Below are positions 24,759 through 32,180 of a DNA stretch of 32,350 nucleotides, in pieces. The stretch spans positions 1 through 32,350 of the forward strand of contig SHYO01000032.1 in assembly GCA_009692745.1 (NCBI GenBank), in the 5' to 3' direction. A program made the position numbers and the translations under genes. This DNA is from Chloroflexota bacterium (GTDB lineage: Bacteria > Chloroflexota > Anaerolineae > Epilineales > SHYO01). Under the pieces are notes generated by a model, which saw nothing but the letters and a program-made list of their open reading frames with translations, was not told the DNA's origin and ran no database searches. Each line of letters opens with the position of its first letter. The stretch's first letter is position 1.

Positions 24759-25571
24759 TCAATACTTCCTGACAATCGAGCGGTACGTTTGCGGCTGCCG
24801 GTATTGCAGCAATTGATATTCTTCGCGGACTTGCTTGACCGAATCCAAATCCACCCGCGCCACGGCGAATCCTTCCTGGGCTCCTTCCACAGCACCGTAG
24901 AGCTCACCCCGCGGGCCGATGACCATACTTTCACCGAAAAATTGATAGGTATACTCTTGCCCTACCCGGTTGGTGCCTGCCACAAAACAGGCATTTTCAT
25001 AAGCCCGCGCCACCAGGTAAGTGCGCCATTCTTCGGTATGGGGCACCTCCCAATTCGCCAATACGCAGATCAACTCGGCCCCGTCCAGGGCCAGGTTGCG
25101 CGCCGCCTCCGGGAAAGCCAGGTCCCAACCCAGCAGTAGCCCTACCGCGCCGAAGCTGGTTTCAAAGACGGGGAATTTATAACCCGGGCGGAAATTCAAG
25201 CGTTCTTCGCCGCGCAGGTGGACTTTATGGTATGGCCCCAACAGCTCTCCGTCGGGACCAAGCAGGATGGCGGTATCGTAAAGGATACTTTCTACCCGCT
25301 CTTTGGTGACCATACCGAAGGCGATATGGGTGTTATATAATCCCGCTCTCTGGGCCAGGGTATTGATGGTGGGGCCGGGGATGCGTTCGGCCAGGTCGGT
25401 GAAGCGTTTGCCGCACTCATATCCGGTGACGGCCAGCTCCGGGAAGATGATCAGGTCTGTTTTCTGGGTACGGCAAATCTCCTCGACCCATTCGGCCATC
25501 CGTCCCAGGTTCTTCTCGGGTTCATTCAACAAGGGTTGCATTTGAACGACAGCAATGGTAACTTCGCGCAT
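24759..25571 (-). CDS. Carbon-nitrogen hydrolase (nitrilase superfamily) with the nucleophilic Cys replaced by Gly
   Basis: The protein has 270 residues with a full nitrilase fold. The triad glutamate is E45 (FPELAVTGYE) and the lysine is K116 (GPYHKVHLRGEERL). The nucleophile segment reads VGLLLGWDLAFPEAARNLAL. In active members it is CYD or CWD; here the position is Gly148, and a TGT to GGT change accounts for it (the codon is GGT). The rest (ANWEVPHTEEW, AYENACFVAGTNRVG) is intact. As written, the protein cannot form the thioimidate or thioester intermediate, so it is either a non-enzymatic relative or carries a base error. The start ATG follows GGAGTCCAC. It is upstream of the malic enzyme. 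Confidence 0.85.
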   Translation of the reverse strand: MREVTIAVVQMQPLLNEPEKNLGRMAEWVEEICRTQKTDLIIFPELAVTGYECGKRFTDLAERIPGPTINTLAQRAGLYNTHIAFGMVTKERVESILYDTAILLGPDGELLGPYHKVHLRGEERLNFRPGYKFPVFETSFGAVGLLLGWDLAFPEAARNLALDGAELICVLANWEVPHTEEWRTYLVARAYENACFVAGTNRVGQEYTYQFFGESMVIGPRGELYGAVEGAQEGFAVARVDLDSVKQVREEYQLLQYRQPQTYRSIVRKY

Positions 25572-25712
25572 GTGGACTCCTCTCCAGGCGGGGAAATGAT
25601 TCTAACTTATGATAATCTCAGGATCTATAAGTAAAATGTTAACGTGGCTTGAGTATACTCCCGCATAGCCCATTTGTGCAACTAATGCTACTTCAGCCAG
25701 GCAGAAAGTCGG

Positions 25713-25961
25713 TTACAGCCCCAAGGCTGAGGGTACTGGCTGAGAGTACTCAGCATAGAGCTTGTGTATGCGGATAGCGCTGGGGGGCACCAACTCCAGG
25801 CACAGCTCACAGAGCGTACATTCGTCTTCCCGCTCCGGCATAACTTGTAATGCTCCTTGACCGGCCTTGAAGATATCCACCGGGCACATGCGGGCGCAAA
25901 CATAGATCAACCCTGGGGTTAACTATGCCTGGTCGACGATAATGGAAATAAATGTTCCCAT
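25713..25961 (-). pseudogene. Degenerate 2x4Fe-4S ferredoxin
   Basis: The ATG at 25961 (RBS AGGGG) begins MGTFISIIVDQA, the usual start of a small ferredoxin, but a TAG follows at once. After about seven non-matching residues the frame resumes as VCARMCPVDIFKAGQGALQV and MPEREDECTLCELCLELVPP. The first CxxCxxC is destroyed (only VCxxxCP remains). In the second cluster the last Cys is Val in LELVPPSAI. It is not functional as a two-cluster ferredoxin. The family resembles ferredoxin subunits that accompany 2-oxoacid oxidoreductases. A 65-residue frame from 25910 covers the C-terminal part only. Confidence 0.75.
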
Positions 25962-26239
25962 ACAAACCCCTATTCAGAGATGCAAGTTAGCAGGTTGGCA
26001 GGTTGAAAAATTGTAGGCTGCACGTCTGCGGTGCCTGCAACAAATGTGCGGCCAGGAGACCGCACCTACCACAGCCCCGGGCCAACAATTTCGTAGGGGC
26101 TGCCTCCGGCTGCGCGTTTTTGGTGCACCTGGAAGATATGCGGCAAGCTGTCCTGCAGACCGCCGAGACCGCAGCTACTTTCTCTGAAAACGGTCACCCC
26201 CTCACCCCCTCACCCCCTCACCTTGTCATCTTGTCATCT
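25962..26239. other. Intergenic stretch of repeats
   Basis: It holds REP copy 2 (26046-26069), a GTAGGGGCTGCC unit (about 26093-26115) and a simple repeat made of three CACCCCCT units followed by TTGTCATC twice (about 26199-26240). I see no gene. Confidence 0.6.
26046..26069. repeat. REP-like hairpin, copy 2
   Basis: Identical to 6826-6849: GTGCGG, loop CCAGGAGA, CCGCAC, then CTAC. Confidence 0.75.
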
Positions 26240-26869
26240 TCAGGGCGGCGGGACACGCTGCTCAGCGCGCACCTGCCCGGCGCTGTCTAACAAGCGCACG
26301 GCTTGCAGAAAATCCTGACCCGAACGCAGGTAGAGATAGCTGCCCTGAACGACAGGCACCTGGAGCTTGGGCGAATTTTCGAAAACCAGCTCAACCTGGG
26401 GGATGTCTGGATCGATAACCCGGCCCCAAAAAGCAGTATAAATGCGCACACCATCGCGGAAGGATTCGCCCGGCGGGGCAAAGACATGCACATCGGCGGG
26501 CAGACGTACCCATCCCTTAGACAACATGCTGGTAAGTTTCCAGGTGGCTTGCTCTTTCTGATAATAGAGAAAATTCAGGTTTGTCACATTCTGGCCCGCT
26601 GCAGCCTGGGGGTTACCATCCAGGTATTGGACGATCAGCACCCGCCCATTCAACAGAGCCGTATCTTGTAATATGCGGAAAGAATCCCGCGCCACCGTAA
26701 GATTGGCAGCATTCCGCACCATGTCTGCCTCTGCCTGAGCGGCCAGATTGGTAGAATTCTGGGAACTACAGGCCGCCATCCCCAAGGCCAGGAGCAGGAG
26801 AAAAACAAAAAGCGTGCGGTTTTTAACCGCACCTACAGAATTTCCTTCAATATTAGTTTGATGATCCAC
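26240..26869 (-). CDS. Putative lipoprotein (209 aa)
   Basis: The lipobox is LALGMAAC with Cys34, after a hydrophobic run LFVFLLLLALG, so it should be lipid-anchored outside the membrane. The mature part contains ADMVRNAANLTVARDSFRIL, NFLYYQKEQATWKLTSMLSK, WVRLPADVHVFAPPGESFRD and a C-terminal beta-rich region (PQVELVFENSPKLQVPVVQG). I recognise no domain. The frame can only start at the GTG at 26869. Between that start and the signal helix the gene crosses REP copy 3 (26814-26836), which encodes VGAVKNRT, so the original start region was probably altered by the repeat. It is the last gene of the surface locus and follows the LPTTG gene after a strong hairpin. Confidence 0.7.
   Translation of the reverse strand: MDHQTNIEGNSVGAVKNRTLFVFLLLLALGMAACSSQNSTNLAAQAEADMVRNAANLTVARDSFRILQDTALLNGRVLIVQYLDGNPQAAAGQNVTNLNFLYYQKEQATWKLTSMLSKGWVRLPADVHVFAPPGESFRDGVRIYTAFWGRVIDPDIPQVELVFENSPKLQVPVVQGSYLYLRSGQDFLQAVRLLDSAGQVRAEQRVPPP
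26814..26836. repeat. REP-like hairpin, copy 3, inside the lipoprotein 5' end
   Basis: GTGCGG, loop TTTTTAA, CCGCAC and CTAC. It has the same stem and tail as copies 1 and 2 with a different loop. It forms codons 12-19 of the lipoprotein frame. Confidence 0.7.
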
Positions 26870-26938
26870 TAGCTCGTTCCATTCTATTGCCGATCCATCA
26901 TACCATCATACCACAAGGTGATTTCCGGCTGCAAAGGA

Positions 26939-26967
26939 CAAGGACAGCCGGGTGAAGGCTGTCCTTG
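26939..26967 (-). terminator. Strong hairpin after the LPTTG gene
   Basis: CAAGGACAGCC (26939-26949) and GGCTGTCCTTG (26957-26967) are perfect 11-bp arms around a 7-base loop. It lies about 50 bp past the stop of the leftward gene at 27017. Read leftward, a short TCCTTT follows. It is probably a transcription terminator. Confidence 0.65.
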
Positions 26968-27016
26968 CCAGAGAGAGAGTGAGGAAGATGATGGCAATCG
27001 GGAATGAACTTTGATT

Positions 27017-27790
27017 TCAGATAAAGCGGCGCAAGAGTTTGAGCAAAGCCGCCCCCCCTAAAAATCCCAGGCCCAACCCTATAGCCGTCAAGATATCCAT
27101 GCTACCCGTGGTAGGCAGATACGTGACCAGCACGACGACGGTAGGCGAGGGCCAGACAGGCACAGGTGTAGGCAGGCGAGGTGTCGTTGGGGCCGGCTGG
27201 GGCGTGCGAGAGGGTTGCAATCGGATAACAATGGCCGGAGGTATCGGTGTAACCGTGACACTAGTGGTTGGCACAGGTGTGGAAGTATATGTAGGCGCCT
27301 CCGTCACCGTTGGCGTGGGCGGCAAAGTACCGGTGGGTGTCACGCTGGGTACCGCTGTGTTCGTGGGGGTCCATGTCACCGTGGCAGTAGGCACAAAGGT
27401 GGGCGTATTTGACGGCACAGGCGTAGATGTCTCCGTGGGTAGGGATGTAGGCGTCGCCGTGGGGCTATTAGTGGCGGTAGGAAAAGGTGTATGGGTAGGC
27501 TGTGGCGTATGGGTCAAGGTTGGCTGCGGCGTGAAAGTAGGTCGTGGCGTAAAAGTAGGCCGCGAGGTAGGCGTATCCTGCGGTGTCGATGTAGGGGTAT
27601 TACCACTGGGCGGTGTATCGATTACCGTTGGAGTGGTACCCACACTTACCACAGTAGGCGTCCTGGCCGGGGGCGCAGGCGTGGGGGACTCGGCCCAAGC
27701 CTTTCCAGGCCGATAGGACATCCCCAGGATAATGCAGCAGGTTAATGCCAAAGCCAGTTTAGGAATACGGATGAATAATTGCCGGCGCAT
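27017..27790 (-). CDS. Thr/Pro-rich cell-wall stalk protein with LPXTG sorting signal
   Basis: The protein has 257 residues. The start is the ATG at 27790 (RBS GGAAGGTGGC), giving [20 protein letters not shown] and ILGM, a signal peptide; a longer frame from 27853 buries it. The middle 170 residues are an almost pure stalk of Pro, Thr, Ser and Val with repeats such as TPTxTP and PTPT. The C-terminus is VTYLPTTG, a hydrophobic segment ([19 protein letters not shown]) and KLLRRFI, a textbook sortase signal. No sortase gene is in the window. The protease gene ends 60 bp upstream. It is probably a surface adhesion or spacer protein; function is inferred from composition only. Confidence 0.85.
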   Translation of the reverse strand: MRRQLFIRIPKLALALTCCIILGMSYRPGKAWAESPTPAPPARTPTVVSVGTTPTVIDTPPSGNTPTSTPQDTPTSRPTFTPRPTFTPQPTLTHTPQPTHTPFPTATNSPTATPTSLPTETSTPVPSNTPTFVPTATVTWTPTNTAVPSVTPTGTLPPTPTVTEAPTYTSTPVPTTSVTVTPIPPAIVIRLQPSRTPQPAPTTPRLPTPVPVWPSPTVVVLVTYLPTTGSMDILTAIGLGLGFLGGAALLKLLRRFI

Positions 27791-27849
27791 ATGCCACCTT
27801 CCCTTTACTCGATAGCTCCCCCATTCGAACGCGTTCTGCAGAGAAGATT

Positions 27850-29331
27850 TCACTGTCTCGGCTCCACCCGGCTAACGGAACAGTTGTTCATGGTGGTATT
27901 ACAATCGACAATCAAGCGCCAGCCCTGCAGACCCGGCGTAGCGGTAGCCGCAGGCGGGTACCAGTACGGCGTAGCCGTGGGAGGGGGCGACCAGGGCGTA
28001 GCAGTAGGTGGATAGGGGTTCCAACCAGGCGTCGCGGTAGGTTGCGGTTGCGGCGCATTGCTACCACCCTGCACGGCGCGCCCGGCATCGATCCGGCCAT
28101 GGCCATTTTCCTCATCCCAGCCATTGGGAATCAGATCAACTGCCGAATTCTGCAGAATGGCGAGAATCTCGCTATTGCTGCGCCCCTGGGAAGCCAGCAG
28201 ACCGGCAATTCCGGCTACCAACGGGGTAGACATACTGGTGCCACTGACATAGGCGTATTGGTTATTGGGCCAGGTACTGGCGATAGAATCCCCCGGAGCC
28301 GTCAATTTGACGTAGGGCCCGCTCGAAGTGAACCAGGCCGGCCGGTCATTCTGGTTGGTCGCGGCGACGGCGATGACCCCATTCAACGATGCCGGGATCT
28401 CTTCCGATTCGTGGTGACCGGAGTTGCCGGCCCCGGCGAAGATTAGGACGCCGCGGGAGACGGCATAACTGATACCATCCTGCAATGCCTGGGAGTTGGG
28501 TACCCCCCCAATACTCAGATTGATGATGCGGGCGCCGTTGTCGGCTGCCCAGGTCATACCGGCAATCAGCTTGGAAGCGTAGGCCACGCCCCGGTTATCC
28601 AAGACCTTAACCGGCATAATGCGACAGTTGGGGCAGGCCCCCGCGACGCCTTTGCCGTTATTAGTAGCGGCGGCGGCGATACCGGCTACGTGGGTGCCAT
28701 GGCCGTTATCATCCTGGGGGCGGCTGGGATCGCTGCGAACGAAATCATGGCCCTGCACCAACTTGCTGGATAGATCCTCATGGCTTAGATCCACTCCCGT
28801 GTCGAGGATGGCAATGATCACATTCGCGCTCCCTTGCGTGACCCCCACGGCTGTATCCCAGCCAATCTTGCTCAGACTCCATTGCAGGCTGCGTAAAGCA
28901 TCGTTGGAAGAGATAATGCTTTCACCATCCGGTTTCGGCCCGGCGTTGGGCGGGGCATGGCCGTCCGCCGCCGGTGTCTCAATCATGGTAAATTTTTCGC
29001 CAGGCGGCAGGCTAACCTGGAAATCGGGCTCGGCATAGCGCACTCCGGGAATTTTAGCGAGACGCTTGACCATATCCTCCACAGAAAGACCATCAGGGAT
29101 CTTGACTAGGTCCATGTTGAGCGCCTGATTATGATCGAGCACATCCAATTTATCCTGGCCATAAGCGTCCAGGCGCCCCTTCTCGGCGACACCGCGTTCC
29201 CATCGGACCATCACCTGGCGCGCGCTGGACACGCTTACTGCTCCGGTCATGCCCCGGCTCTGCTGGCTCACAGTCAATCCCAATAAAATTAAAGAAAATG
29301 CTACAAAACTTAACCGGATCAGGGTTTTCAT
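27850..29331 (-). CDS. Secreted subtilisin-like (S8) serine protease
   Basis: The protein has 493 residues. The start is the ATG at 29331 after GGGAGGGTCT, giving [20 protein letters not shown], a signal peptide. A prodomain ([10 protein letters not shown] to [14 protein letters not shown]) resembles inhibitor I9. The catalytic domain carries the full triad: Asp177 in IAILDTGVD, His211 in [13 protein letters not shown] and Ser366 in [12 protein letters not shown]. The oxyanion Asn is in GAGNSG. The C-terminal 65 residues are a Pro/Thr/Tyr-rich tail ([18 protein letters not shown]) with a final segment containing two Cys (CNTTMNNC). It should be an active extracellular or cell-wall-associated protease, lying between two surface proteins in a leftward locus. 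Confidence 0.93.
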   Translation of the reverse strand: MKTLIRLSFVAFSLILLGLTVSQQSRGMTGAVSVSSARQVMVRWERGVAEKGRLDAYGQDKLDVLDHNQALNMDLVKIPDGLSVEDMVKRLAKIPGVRYAEPDFQVSLPPGEKFTMIETPAADGHAPPNAGPKPDGESIISSNDALRSLQWSLSKIGWDTAVGVTQGSANVIIAILDTGVDLSHEDLSSKLVQGHDFVRSDPSRPQDDNGHGTHVAGIAAAATNNGKGVAGACPNCRIMPVKVLDNRGVAYASKLIAGMTWAADNGARIINLSIGGVPNSQALQDGISYAVSRGVLIFAGAGNSGHHESEEIPASLNGVIAVAATNQNDRPAWFTSSGPYVKLTAPGDSIASTWPNNQYAYVSGTSMSTPLVAGIAGLLASQGRSNSEILAILQNSAVDLIPNGWDEENGHGRIDAGRAVQGGSNAPQPQPTATPGWNPYPPTATPWSPPPTATPYWYPPAATATPGLQGWRLIVDCNTTMNNCSVSRVEPRQ

Positions 29332-29459
29332 AGACCCTCCCATCCCATAATCTATCAGTTTCAATCGGACTCACTGGATATAATGAGATTCCGAGGTCAA
29401 ATGCTACTGCACAGCAGGGGATACCGGGGAACTTTAACTTTATGAAGGTAGCGCGTTCC

Positions 29460-29596
29460 TGTAGGGGCGCCCCTGCGTGGGCGCCCGTGGCGGAGAGCGT
29501 GGCGGAGGGCGACCACATAGGGTCGCCCCTACGGAGAAGAGGTACGGCATTCCTGTAGGGGCACCCACACAGGGGTGCCCGCCCTGTGTGGGTGGG
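29460..29596. repeat. Three REP-like units of the GTAGGGGC family
   Basis: Unit 1 (about 29460-29487) is GTAGGGGCGCCCCTGCGTGG followed by GCGCCCG. Unit 2 (about 29507-29532) is in reverse orientation: GGGCGACCACATAGGGTCGC then CCCTAC. Unit 3 (about 29555-29596) is GTAGGGGCACCCACACAGGG then GTGCCCGCCC and a second GTGTGGGTGGG arm. Each can form a hairpin; each has a GTAGGGGC end. A partial unit is at about 26093. Confidence 0.8.
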
Positions 29597-29601
29597 AAAA
29601 G

Positions 29602-29653
29602 GCGAACCCCTGGCCGGAGCCGGATGATCAATCCGGCTGGGCCAGGGGTTCGC
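29602..29653 (-). terminator. Long hairpin after the 615-residue gene
   Basis: GCGAACCCCTGGCC (29602-29615) and GGCCAGGGGTTCGC (29640-29653) are perfect 14-bp arms with an inner CCGGAT/ATCCGG pair. Read leftward it is followed by CTTTTCCC. It lies about 50 bp beyond the gene stop at 29700 and is a probable rho-independent terminator. Confidence 0.7.
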
Positions 29654-29699
29654 TTACTGCGTAGACTGAGTAAGCTTAACCTTGCCGAGGGTTAAGGAA

Positions 29700-31547
29700 C
29701 TAATAAAGTTGACAGTTGGCCAGGAGCGACTCCGGTATGAAGTTGGTCAGGATTGGGATGGCAGTGAAGGCTTTACTTTCATCCCCCTGGATATCTGGCG
29801 CCGTAAGTATGCGGCCTATCCGTTCGACCTCTACCCCGGCCAGGGCATAACCGCCGGCCTGGGTGGTGCTCTTGGGAATGATCACCAGAGATCCCATGAA
29901 GTTGGCCGGTATAGCGCCCCAGGTCGAGATATCGATGTAATCTACCTGGCGGGAACCGAGCTTGCCGCAGAAGCTACTGATCGCGCCGTTCTGGTCATAA
30001 AGGATCGCAGCGTAATCGGTGAAACCAGGGTTCGGGTTCAAGTTGACGATGGAAATCTCCGAGTTGATGCCCTGGAAACCTTTGGCCAGGATCGGGTAGG
30101 CCAGGGTATAGGTCAGCGGGACGGTGCCCACCTGGAAGTCGAAGGCCTGCTGCTCAGGCAGTGCGTTATAGGTGGTGGCTTCCAGCGTATTGGACATGGA
30201 GGCATCTGCGTAGCGAATCAGGTTGACGATGGACAATATGTTGGGCACTTCGGTCAAGGGATCACCGGCGGCGAACCACTGCTGGGACTCGATCCGAGCA
30301 TACCCGACGTAATTTCCCGGTAGATTGTTGATGGTAGGCAGGAAGAAGGTCTGCGAACCCCGCGGGCAGATCCAATCCAGCAAGCTGGTGATGATATCAC
30401 CGCTCTGGTCGAAGAAGTAGACCCGTACCCGAGCCGGCAGGTGGCTGTTCAGGTTCTGCACCTGGATGCCAGCGCTCCAACCATTGTACTCCCGGTAGAT
30501 CAGCGGCGCATAGTTCACCGGCGAGCCGTAGGTGAATTGCCCGGCCGTCTGATTGTGGGCGGCCACTTCGGCCGGCACACCCACATAGGACATCATCATA
30601 TCCCGTCCGACGTTATCTACCACGATTCCCAGTGGCGTGGAGGAGCGTATCCAGGCTGATCCTTGGAAGCCCGGCCCGACGACCGTATTGGGATTGAAGG
30701 TATAGGTCTGACCGGGCGCCAGGGCGGGAATATCGCCGATCTTGTAGCGCAGACAATCGTTTTGCGACTGGAACCAGAGGACCACGTTGGCACAACCGGA
30801 ACCCAGGTTTTGCACGTTAATCAGGCTATTGAAATCCTGGCCCTGGGAAGCATCCCCCTTGCGGGCAAATACCAGGGGTGTGTAGTACATATAACCACCA
30901 AAGGTCGTGTCAAACTGCCCTGTCTGGCTCTTGGTGATACCCGTGTAGGCTTCGTTGGAGTCCACAAACAAGGTATTGTTGCCGGGACAACGCCGGTCTA
31001 CTACCACCGCCAGGGGTTGGAATCTTATCAGCCGGTCGCCCTGAGCGGTCAACAACGTGCCGGCCTGGTACTGGGCATCAAGCTTACGCCATTGGAAGTC
31101 ATTAAATGCTGTCTGGTAGAAAGTTTCGCAGACATCCGATAGCGAAAGTCCAGGAGGATCTAAAGCAGCACCCGAGGCGCTCAAGATAGCGCCAGTAGAG
31201 TAGAGAATAGCACTTTTGGCGCCCGGATTAAAGGAGGCGCTAGTAAAGGTCCAGGCTGAACCGGGCTTCATCAGACCGGTACACTTGATGGCAATCGGAC
31301 CGGTAGCCTGGGGGGCGCACGGCCCGGCATCTCCGAAGAGCACCAGGACGGCGCCTGTCGTGGCCGTACCCACGTTCTGGATCTGAATCAAAGTCTCGCA
31401 ACGATCAGTATCGGTATTCGGCAAGCCCAAGCGCGCCCCCTCTGGGGGAGCCTCGGCCAAGGCCACGCTAATGCCCAACCAGAAGCTGAACATGGTGAAT
31501 AATATTCCTAAAACTGCGCCCAAACCAACTTTTCTCGAAGTATTCAT
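29700..31547 (-). CDS. Large secreted surface protein with repeated beta modules
   Basis: The protein has 615 residues. The signal peptide is KVGLGAVLGILFTMFSFWLG ending in ISVALAEA. The mature protein holds at least four related modules, each opening with a strand and Asn-Leu turn: TLIQIQNVGT, SLINVQNLGSGCANVVLWF, AGIQVQNLNSHLPARVRVYF and SEISIVNLNPNPGFTDYAAI; each continues to a FDQSG or YDQNG-like loop and an LxxGQTYTF-type strand. This looks like a beta-sandwich array (CARDB-like), common in Chloroflexota secreted proteins. There is no membrane anchor or LPXTG, so it may be S-layer-associated or free. The start ATG follows AGGAGAAAAACGACC. The stop at 29700 is followed by the hairpin. No enzymatic motif was seen. 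Confidence 0.85.
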   Translation of the reverse strand: MNTSRKVGLGAVLGILFTMFSFWLGISVALAEAPPEGARLGLPNTDTDRCETLIQIQNVGTATTGAVLVLFGDAGPCAPQATGPIAIKCTGLMKPGSAWTFTSASFNPGAKSAILYSTGAILSASGAALDPPGLSLSDVCETFYQTAFNDFQWRKLDAQYQAGTLLTAQGDRLIRFQPLAVVVDRRCPGNNTLFVDSNEAYTGITKSQTGQFDTTFGGYMYYTPLVFARKGDASQGQDFNSLINVQNLGSGCANVVLWFQSQNDCLRYKIGDIPALAPGQTYTFNPNTVVGPGFQGSAWIRSSTPLGIVVDNVGRDMMMSYVGVPAEVAAHNQTAGQFTYGSPVNYAPLIYREYNGWSAGIQVQNLNSHLPARVRVYFFDQSGDIITSLLDWICPRGSQTFFLPTINNLPGNYVGYARIESQQWFAAGDPLTEVPNILSIVNLIRYADASMSNTLEATTYNALPEQQAFDFQVGTVPLTYTLAYPILAKGFQGINSEISIVNLNPNPGFTDYAAILYDQNGAISSFCGKLGSRQVDYIDISTWGAIPANFMGSLVIIPKSTTQAGGYALAGVEVERIGRILTAPDIQGDESKAFTAIPILTNFIPESLLANCQLY

Positions 31548-31605
31548 GGTCGTTTTTCTCCTGTACCCCTCGGCTAGGGAATAGACAATTTTAGTACTTA
31601 ACCTA

Positions 31606-31824
31606 TCAGGCGATATAGCGACGTTCGGTGCCCGTTACATTCCACTTTTGCAGCACCTCGTTGATGAACGTCGTCAAAGTCTCACTATCCTTGAAATAAC
31701 GCTTCTGCCCGGACTGGACATGTTCAATAGCGCCGCGCAATTCGGCCTGTTCCTCTTCACGTTCACGTGGTTCCTGCCAGACACGTACAAAGAAGGATGC
31801 ATATTGTTCTTGATCATTCACCAC
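31606..31824 (-). CDS. Small conserved hypothetical protein (72 aa)
   Basis: The protein is acidic and helical: VNDQEQYASFFVRVWQEPRE, then REEEQAELRGAIEHVQSGQK and YFKDSETLTTFINEVL. FFVRVWQEP, then AELRGAIEHVQSG, then YF-D-ETLTTFI is a pattern found in small Chloroflexota proteins of unknown function. The GTG at 31824 was chosen because GGGAGGAGG lies six to seven bases before it; a longer frame from 31854 would put that site inside the gene. No signal peptide or membrane segment is present. It lies upstream of the secreted protein and may be in the same transcript. Confidence 0.75.
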   Translation of the reverse strand: MVNDQEQYASFFVRVWQEPREREEEQAELRGAIEHVQSGQKRYFKDSETLTTFINEVLQKWNVTGTERRYIA

Positions 31825-32180
31825 GAAATTCCTCCTCCCGAGCTTAAACATCAAATATTCCCCTTGTAAAACACGCTGATGATGGGTTTGTATGATTGGC
31901 GAATCGTTTGTGAGATTTTTAGTTACCTTCGATCATGGGGAATCCCTTCCGGTTACTCGTTCGTTTTCTTTACTCCCGGACAGTATACCGGAGGGGCGTC
32001 ATCAGGTTGTGAACGGCATATCAGGTATGCGTCATTAGGGAAATTGGGGGAAATGACGCTGGGCTGACGCTGGAGTGGAGTGTCAGCCCAGCGTATCAGA
32101 GATGATTCGGATATATCCAATGGATCGTAGGTTAAGAAGGACCAATACTACTGGGAGCGCGGGCAGGATGCCTAATGGCA
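31825..32180. other. Intergenic stretch with a hairpin and one REP-like arm
   Basis: I see no gene in these 356 bases. A strong hairpin is at 32057-32093. CTGGGAGCGCGGGCAGGATG (about 32151-32170) looks like one arm of another dispersed repeat, next to the transposase stop. Confidence 0.55.
32057..32093. terminator. Perfect hairpin
   Basis: CGCTGGGCTGAC (32057-32068) and GTCAGCCCAGCG (32082-32093) are perfect 12-bp arms around 13 bases. There is no T run. It is either a terminator of the leftward transposase transcript or part of a repeat. Confidence 0.55.

Larger units (their letters stand above)
29332..29699. other. Intergenic region of REP-like repeats and a terminator
   Basis: No gene is visible. 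It contains the REP array (29460-29596) and the long hairpin at 29602-29653, then a purine-rich stretch before the stop of the leftward 615-residue gene. Confidence 0.7.

Noticed and set aside
26199-26240. Tandem CACCCCCT units as a possible CRISPR
   Set aside because: Units are eight bases and contiguous with no spacers. It is a simple repeat. No other array-like spacing was seen in the window.
27039-27716. 225-residue rightward reading frame rich in Gly and Val
   Set aside because: It is the antisense of the Thr/Pro stalk repeats, whose complement lacks stops. The leftward frame has a signal peptide and LPTTG.
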